Shown: piece by piece, positions 37,928-42,175 of the stretch
How the letters are laid out: each line of letters opens with the position of its first letter
Position numbering within the stretch: position 1 is the stretch's first letter
Source of the DNA: an uncultured Actinomycetes bacterium
Lineage (GTDB): Bacteria > Actinomycetota > Acidimicrobiia > IMCC26256 > PALSA-555
Reading direction: 5' to 3'
Assembly: GCA_903899845.1 (NCBI GenBank)
Contig: CAIUKV010000128.1
Span: 1-42,175 of the forward strand
DNA length: 42,175 bases
Notes under the pieces: model-generated
What the model saw: the letters and a program-made list of their open reading frames with translations, nothing else
What the model was told of the DNA's origin: nothing
Databases searched by the model: none
Position numbers and translations under genes: made by a program

Positions 37928-38068
37928 CTCCCACCAACGTCGTCCGGCGTCCGGCGACACCCCGTCCCGGGGCGTGCGCCCGACGGGTCCCGAGGGCTCA
38001 GGCCCTGCGCCCCGCCCGTGCGCCCCGCCCGGATGGGGAATACTGAGCACCGTCGAGGGAGGCTCGGA

Positions 38069-38701
38069 GTGCGGCGACGGATCGTGGGGATCGCAGCGGT
38101 GCTGATGTCCGTCGTGGTGGTCGCGGGCTGCGCCGACTCCGGCTTCAACTACGTCAAGAGCTCCGAGGACCGGACCTACTTCAAGGTCCCCGACCGGTGG
38201 ACGCTGTTCGACGAGCGCGACCTCCTGCGGGTGCTGGGCGCCGACATGACGGCGGCCGAGCGGCGGGACGAGCTCGCCGACACCTGGCGGGTCGCCTTCG
38301 ACGCCGCCCCCCAGCCCTCGCTCCGGCACCTCGGCGCACCCGACGCCGAGCATCCGGTCGGGCTCGCGGTCGTCCGGAACCTCGACTTCGACACCTCCGA
38401 CAAGGTCTCGCTCTCCACGCTGCGGAACTACTTCTTCGACGTCGACAAGGCCCTCGAGGAGGGCACCGCCGACGTGGGCGAGTACGAGGAGATCCAGCGT
38501 GACGGCGGCTTCCGGGGCAGCCACATGGTCGCCACCATCGAGGTCGACGGCACGCGGATGACCATCGACCAGACCATCCTGCTCGACCAGGCGACCCGCA
38601 AGCTCTACGGCCTGCTCGTCTCCTGCTCCGTCGGGTGCTTCGACGAGAACCGGGGCAAGATCAGGACCGTGGTCGATTCGTGGACCGTGAGGGAGGAGTG
38701 A
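38069..38701 (+). CDS. Lipoprotein of unknown function
   Basis: A 210-residue predicted lipoprotein. A short basic start (VRRR), a hydrophobic core and the lipobox VAGC place the lipidated cysteine at 21; the mature part would sit on the outer face of the membrane. The GTG start follows GAGGGAGG, and AATACT 25 bases upstream could be a -10. The mature sequence is mixed alpha/beta in character, with no motif I recognise. It ends 2 bases before the membrane protease gene, so the two are almost certainly co-transcribed and may work together. Confidence 0.85.
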   Translation: MRRRIVGIAAVLMSVVVVAGCADSGFNYVKSSEDRTYFKVPDRWTLFDERDLLRVLGADMTAAERRDELADTWRVAFDAAPQPSLRHLGAPDAEHPVGLAVVRNLDFDTSDKVSLSTLRNYFFDVDKALEEGTADVGEYEEIQRDGGFRGSHMVATIEVDGTRMTIDQTILLDQATRKLYGLLVSCSVGCFDENRGKIRTVVDSWTVREE

Positions 38702-38703
38702 CG

Positions 38704-41124
38704 ATGGACCCCGCGCTGCCCGTCCCGTCCCGGGAGTACACGAGTCGACCCCGCGAGAGCGAGCGGCGGACCCGACGCCCGATGACCTGGTGGGACCGGG
38801 TGAAGTTCCTGCTGCTGCTCGGGGGGCTGTTCGGGTTCTTCGTCGCCGCCGAGATGGGCGACAACCCCCTGCTGCCGTTCGGGGAGGCCGTCGACCTGAC
38901 CCTGCGGGCGCAGTGGTGGATCGTCGTGCTCCTCGGGGTCGAGGTGCTGCGCCAGGTCCACTTCCTCGTCAGCGAGCACTCGGTCCGGTACTACCTGTTC
39001 TGGCGCGAGCGGGTCTTCGCCGCGGGCAACCGACGCCTGAGCGGGATGAGCGCGTACACCCGGTACCGGGTGGCGCGGGCGGTCAAGTGGACGATCGTCG
39101 TCATCGCCGGGCTCGTGGTGGTGGCGCGTCTCTTCGACACCACGGTCTTCCGTGCGCCGTTCGACCTCATCAACTGGATCTCGGAGAACTCGCCGACCTA
39201 CCTCCAGGCGATCGTCTACCTGTCCATCTGGGTCGGCTTCCAGGTGTTCCTGTTCGGCTTCCTGCTCACCCGGGGTGGGGTCGAGACCTTCTTCCCCGAC
39301 GACATCGAGACCCGCTTCAGCGACGTCTGGGGCCAGGATCAGGTCCTGCGCAAGGTGCAGGAGAACATCGCCTTCCTCGAGGATCCCGAGCGGATCGAGA
39401 GCAAGGGCGGCTACGTCCCGGGCGGCCTGTTGCTGTGGGGCCCGCCGGGGACCGGCAAGACCCTGATGGCGGAGTCCATCGCCGGCGAGACGGGCAAGCC
39501 GTTCGTCAACATCGACGCCAGCATGCTCAACGTCGGCATCGGCATCCTGAAGGTCAAGTTCCTGTTCCGGCGGCTCCGGCGCTACGCGCTCCGCTACGGG
39601 GGTGTGGTCGCGTTCTTCGACGAGGCCGACGCCATCGGCAACCGGGGCCTGCTCGCGGGCATGCCCGGCGCGGGTGGCGGCTTCCGGTCGGCGCCCGGGC
39701 CCTTCGGTGCGGCCCGGTCGTGCTGCGGGATGTCGTACGTCTCCGACGCGAGCCGGTCGGCGCTCCTCCACGGTGCGGGCTCGGGCGACGGCGTCGAGGA
39801 GGTGGTCGAGGGCCGGCGGCGCAACCGGTTCTTCATGATGGGCGGCGCGGGCGGTGGCGGTGGTGGTGGCCTGCTCCAGGTGCTCCTCGCCGAGATGTCG
39901 GGCCTGAAGAAGCCCCGGGGCGTCGTCAACCGGTACGTGCGCCGGGCGTTCGGGATGAAGCCGAAGCCGCCGCCCAAGTACCGCATGCTGCTGATCATGG
40001 CCACGAACCTGCCCGAGGCCCTCGACCCCGCCATGCTGCGGCCGGGCCGCATCGACCGCATCTACAAGGTCGGCTACCCGTCGAAGGCGGGGCGGATCCG
40101 CACCTACACCGGCTACTTCGACAAGGTCCCCAACGAGCTGACCGAGGAGGACATCGACCGGCTCGCCACGGTCACGCCGTACGCGACCGGCGCGACGATC
40201 AAGGACCTCGTGAACGAGTCGCTGATCAGCGCCTTGCTCGACGGCCGGGAGGCGGTCACCTGGAAGGACGTCGTCAAGGCGAAGCACCTCAAGGACCTGG
40301 GGCCGCCCGAGGACGTCGAGTACATCGAGCGCGAGCGCCACGCCACCGCGCTGCACGAGGCCTGTCACGCCGTCGTCGCCTACCGGGTCCGCCAGCACCT
40401 CGTCATCGACCTGGCCACGATCGAGAAGGGCGGCAACTACCTCGGCATGGTCAGCTCGATCCCGCCCGACGACATCTTCACCCACTGGCGCTCCGACTTC
40501 GAGGCCGACGTCATGGTGTCGCTGGCGTCGCTCGCGGGGGAGAAGATGTTCTTCGACGGCGACAGCTCCTCCGGGGTCACCGGCGACCTCGAGACCGCCA
40601 CCCAGCTGGCGACGTTGATGGAGGGGTACTGGGGCATGGGCTCCACCATCACCTCCCACGCGATCACCGACCGGCTCGGCATCGGCCGCCCGGGCCCGGG
40701 GGAGGACAAGGAGCAGCGAGGCCTCCTGAAGGGGACCCTCGCCGGTCGGATCGAGTCGAAGCTGCGTGATCTGTTCGACCGGACCGAGGTGCTCCTCCGG
40801 GAGAACCGGGGCGAGATCCTGGCCGTCACCCACGCGCTGGAGACCCACAAGACCCTCACCGGGGCCGACATCGAGGCCGTGATCGAGGGCACCGAGGGCC
40901 TGCTGGTCGACGGACGGGCGTACCGGACCCCCGAGTTCCGGGCCGTGGCCGAGGAGTACCACTCCGAGGTGGTCCGGGCGCACGCGACCCACACGGCCGT
41001 GGCCGTGGCGCTGCCGAGCCTGCCGCCGGTGCCCGGCCTCGACGCGGTGCCGCTGGTGGCGGGTGGGGCCGACGACCACCCGGGGGTGCCCCCGGCGGCG
41101 GTCGATCCCGGTCCCGGGGCCTAG
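38704..41124 (+). CDS. Membrane AAA+ ATPase with M41 (FtsH-type) peptidase domain, divergent
   Basis: An 806-residue protein. Four hydrophobic helices (34-51, 70-88, 128-144, 167-188) replace the usual two helices and outer domain of FtsH. The AAA+ domain has Walker A GPPGTGKT at 246-253, Walker B with Asp306-Glu307 (FFDEADAIG) and the arginine-finger segment RPGRIDR at 446-452. Between Walker B and the LLQVLLAEM helix (from 390) are roughly 55 extra residues with a poly-Gly run, and about 25 more precede LLIMATNLPEALD. The peptidase domain has the zinc site His551-Glu552-Ala-Cys-His555 with Asp628 as likely third ligand, so proteolysis is expected. It is probably not the housekeeping FtsH. 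ATG follows GGAGG. Confidence 0.88.
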   Translation: MDPALPVPSREYTSRPRESERRTRRPMTWWDRVKFLLLLGGLFGFFVAAEMGDNPLLPFGEAVDLTLRAQWWIVVLLGVEVLRQVHFLVSEHSVRYYLFWRERVFAAGNRRLSGMSAYTRYRVARAVKWTIVVIAGLVVVARLFDTTVFRAPFDLINWISENSPTYLQAIVYLSIWVGFQVFLFGFLLTRGGVETFFPDDIETRFSDVWGQDQVLRKVQENIAFLEDPERIESKGGYVPGGLLLWGPPGTGKTLMAESIAGETGKPFVNIDASMLNVGIGILKVKFLFRRLRRYALRYGGVVAFFDEADAIGNRGLLAGMPGAGGGFRSAPGPFGAARSCCGMSYVSDASRSALLHGAGSGDGVEEVVEGRRRNRFFMMGGAGGGGGGGLLQVLLAEMSGLKKPRGVVNRYVRRAFGMKPKPPPKYRMLLIMATNLPEALDPAMLRPGRIDRIYKVGYPSKAGRIRTYTGYFDKVPNELTEEDIDRLATVTPYATGATIKDLVNESLISALLDGREAVTWKDVVKAKHLKDLGPPEDVEYIERERHATALHEACHAVVAYRVRQHLVIDLATIEKGGNYLGMVSSIPPDDIFTHWRSDFEADVMVSLASLAGEKMFFDGDSSSGVTGDLETATQLATLMEGYWGMGSTITSHAITDRLGIGRPGPGEDKEQRGLLKGTLAGRIESKLRDLFDRTEVLLRENRGEILAVTHALETHKTLTGADIEAVIEGTEGLLVDGRAYRTPEFRAVAEEYHSEVVRAHATHTAVAVALPSLPPVPGLDAVPLVAGGADDHPGVPPAAVDPGPGA

Positions 41125-41618
41125 AGCAACCGCTGCATCACGACGACGTCGAGCCAGCGGCCGAACTTCCGCCCGACCTCCCGCTCCAGCCCGGCCGGCT
41201 CGAATCCGCAGCGCGCGTGGAGGGCGATCGACGCCTCGTGCCCGCCCACGATCCGGGCGAACACCGCGTGGAACCCGTGGGCCTCGGCCCGGCGGAGCAG
41301 GTCGTCGAGGAGCATCCGGCCGACCCCCCGGGTCCGCCAGCCCTCGTCCACGTAGACCGAGTCCTCGACCGAGGTGGCGTAGGCGGGTCGGCTCGGGCGC
41401 CACGGGGAGAGGGCCCCGAAGCCGACCACCGCCCCGTCGTCGTCGACCGCCACCACGGCCGGGTGGCCCCCGGCGTGGTCGTCGAGCCACGCCACCTGCT
41501 CCTCGAGGGTCCGGGGGACCAGGTCGAACGTGACGGTCGAGCCGAGGACCTCCCGGTTGTAGATGGTCCGGATGGCCTCGGCGTCGCGCCGCTCGGCGGG
41601 TCGGACGGTCAACGGCAC
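41121..41618 (-). CDS. GNAT-family N-acetyltransferase (phosphinothricin acetyltransferase-like)
   Basis: A 165-residue acetyltransferase. It begins PLTVRPAERRDAEAIRTIYN, and the family marks STVTFDLVPRTLEEQ, VDEGWRTRGVGRMLLDDLL (acetyl-CoA loop) and NAT-type HARCGFEPAG are visible. Relatives acetylate small amines such as phosphinothricin or methionine derivatives; the substrate here is unknown. The GTG at 41618 is chosen because TACCGT ends 7 bases before it (leaderless); GTG at 41627 would add three residues. Its stop codon overlaps that of the protease gene by the four bases CTAG. Confidence 0.88.
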   Translation of the reverse strand: MPLTVRPAERRDAEAIRTIYNREVLGSTVTFDLVPRTLEEQVAWLDDHAGGHPAVVAVDDDGAVVGFGALSPWRPSRPAYATSVEDSVYVDEGWRTRGVGRMLLDDLLRRAEAHGFHAVFARIVGGHEASIALHARCGFEPAGLEREVGRKFGRWLDVVVMQRLL

Positions 41619-41625
41619 GAGGGGC

Positions 41626-41631
41626 ACGGTA
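41626..41631 (-). promoter_or_regulatory. Probable -10 element of the GNAT gene (leaderless)
   Basis: TACCGT on the minus strand, seven bases, then GTG at 41618. Same geometry as the other leaderless starts in the window. Confidence 0.4.
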
Positions 41632-41743
41632 GCCCCGACGACCGCAGCGCCCGGTCCGCCCCGGCCGGGCGGGCCGGACATCTCCCGGCGGCCCGGATCC
41701 GGACCGGCCCCGACCGGCTTCGGGGGGTCCGCACGGCGACGGC

Positions 41744-41749
41744 TATCCT
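41744..41749 (+). promoter_or_regulatory. Probable -10 element of the tRNA-Thr/tRNA-Met/tuf unit
   Basis: TATCCT ends ten bases before the first base of tRNA-Thr. It is the closest match to the -10 consensus in this part of the window. Confidence 0.45.
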
Positions 41750-41759
41750 TTCCGGCCTT

Positions 41760-41831
41760 GCCCTTGTAGCTCAGTGGCAGAGCACTTCCATGGTAAGGAA
41801 GGGGTCGTGGGTTCAATCCCCACCGAGGGCT
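41760..41831 (+). tRNA. tRNA-Thr (GGT)
   Basis: A 72-base tRNA. Acceptor GCCCTTG pairs with CGAGGGC, the D arm is GCTC/GAGC, the anticodon stem CTTCC/GGAAG closes the loop ATGGTAA (anticodon GGT), and the T arm is GTGGG-TTCAATC-CCCAC. The discriminator is T; CCA is not encoded. Confidence 0.95.
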
Positions 41832-41866
41832 CGCTCCGGCGACGGCAGGTCCGTCGTCGGTTGCTC

Positions 41867-41940
41867 GGCGGTGTAGCTCAGTTGGTCAGAGCACGCGGCT
41901 CATAATCGCGGCGTCGCGGGTTCGAGTCCCGCCACCGCTA
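41867..41940 (+). tRNA. tRNA-Met (CAT), elongator type
   Basis: A 74-base tRNA. Acceptor GGCGGTG pairs with CACCGCT (the first pair is G-U), the anticodon stem CGCGG/TCGCG closes the loop CTCATAA, and the T arm is GCGGG-TTCGAGT-CCCGC. The three G-C pairs of initiator tRNA are missing from the anticodon stem, so it is an elongator Met; a lysidine-modified Ile tRNA cannot be ruled out. CCA is not encoded. Confidence 0.92.
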
Positions 41941-41942
41941 CA

Positions 41943-41963
41943 CACCAGGCACCAGGTACCAGG
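41943..41963 (+). repeat. Three tandem heptamers after tRNA-Met
   Basis: CACCAGG, CACCAGG and TACCAGG follow one another directly in the interval between tRNA-Met and tuf. They may be a slippage product or a processing landmark. Confidence 0.7.
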
Positions 41964-42016
41964 AATCCACCCGAGGGCACCCGACCCTCCGCACGTCCCG
42001 AGGAGACACGCTTCCG

Positions 42017-42175
42017 ATGGCCAAGGCGAAGTTTGAGCGTACGAAGCCGCATTTGAACATTGGGACGATTGGTCATATCGACCATGGGAAGACGACGTTG
42101 ACGGCGGCGATCACGCGGGTGTTGTCGGAGCAGAACGAGGGGACGTCGTTCACGGCGTTCGACATGATCGACAAG
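42017..42175 (+). CDS. tuf: Elongation factor Tu, 5' end (cut by the window edge)
   Basis: The first 53 codons of EF-Tu, the GTPase that delivers aminoacyl-tRNA to the ribosome. [20 protein letters not shown] and the P-loop GHIDHGKTT are unmistakable. The ATG has GAGGAG upstream. Codon use differs sharply from the rest of the window: all eight Thr codons are ACG, all three Leu are TTG and all three His are CAT. tRNA-Thr and tRNA-Met lie just upstream, as tRNAs do before tufB in E. coli. The gene continues beyond 42175. Confidence 0.97.
   Translation, partial: MAKAKFERTKPHLNIGTIGHIDHGKTTLTAAITRVLSEQNEGTSFTAFDMIDK

Noticed and set aside
41867-41940. Initiator tRNA-fMet
   Set aside because: The anticodon stem is CGCGG/TCGCG and lacks the three G-C pairs typical of initiator tRNA.

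Overview
The window is GC-rich DNA (C or G at most third codon positions) with tightly packed genes, many GTG and some TTG starts, and short start/stop overlaps. Together with the leaderless-type promoters and the gene content, this points to an actinomycete-type bacterium. My best guess is the class Acidimicrobiia, but that is inference; no rRNA or species marker is present. There is no prophage, insertion sequence, CRISPR array or gene-free stretch over 300 bases.

Layout. (1) 40-4359, minus strand: a tetrapyrrole operon in the order precorrin-2 dehydrogenase, hemA, hemC and a fused cobA-hemD. (2) 4402-5157: an unrecognised membrane protein, divergent from the heme operon. (3) 5167-20579: a complete 14-gene respiratory complex I operon, nuoA to nuoN. 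(4) 20627-22211: rpiA and a convergent patatin-like hydrolase. (5) 22357-32662: a second complex I operon with only 11 genes (A B C D H I J K L M N). It has no NADH-oxidising module (nuoE, nuoF, nuoG), and nuoD2 and nuoH2 overlap, so there is no room for one. (6) 32710-33873: a MidA/NDUFAF7-family methyltransferase, the family that modifies the NuoD-type subunit in mammals. (7) 33953-37258: acetyl-CoA synthetase, a HAD phosphatase and an EamA transporter. (8) 37301-38701: a YajQ-family protein (minus strand), tRNA-Tyr and a lipoprotein. (9) 38704-41124: an unusual membrane AAA+/M41 protease related to FtsH. (10) 41121-42175: a GNAT acetyltransferase (minus strand), tRNA-Thr, tRNA-Met and the 5' end of tuf.

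How it fits together. The first complex I should oxidise NADH. The second should take electrons from another donor, plausibly ferredoxin, because its NuoI has a strongly basic loop and tail, or it might borrow NuoEFG from the first. The second complex also differs at its quinone site: NuoD2 has Trp97 where complex I normally has the quinone-binding Tyr. It has Arg74 at the position equivalent to mammalian NDUFS2 Arg85, the residue methylated by NDUFAF7, and the putative methyltransferase gene follows directly. NuoD1 has the normal Tyr but Thr at the methylation position. I consider this specialised 11-subunit complex with its adjacent maturation enzyme the most interesting system in the window.
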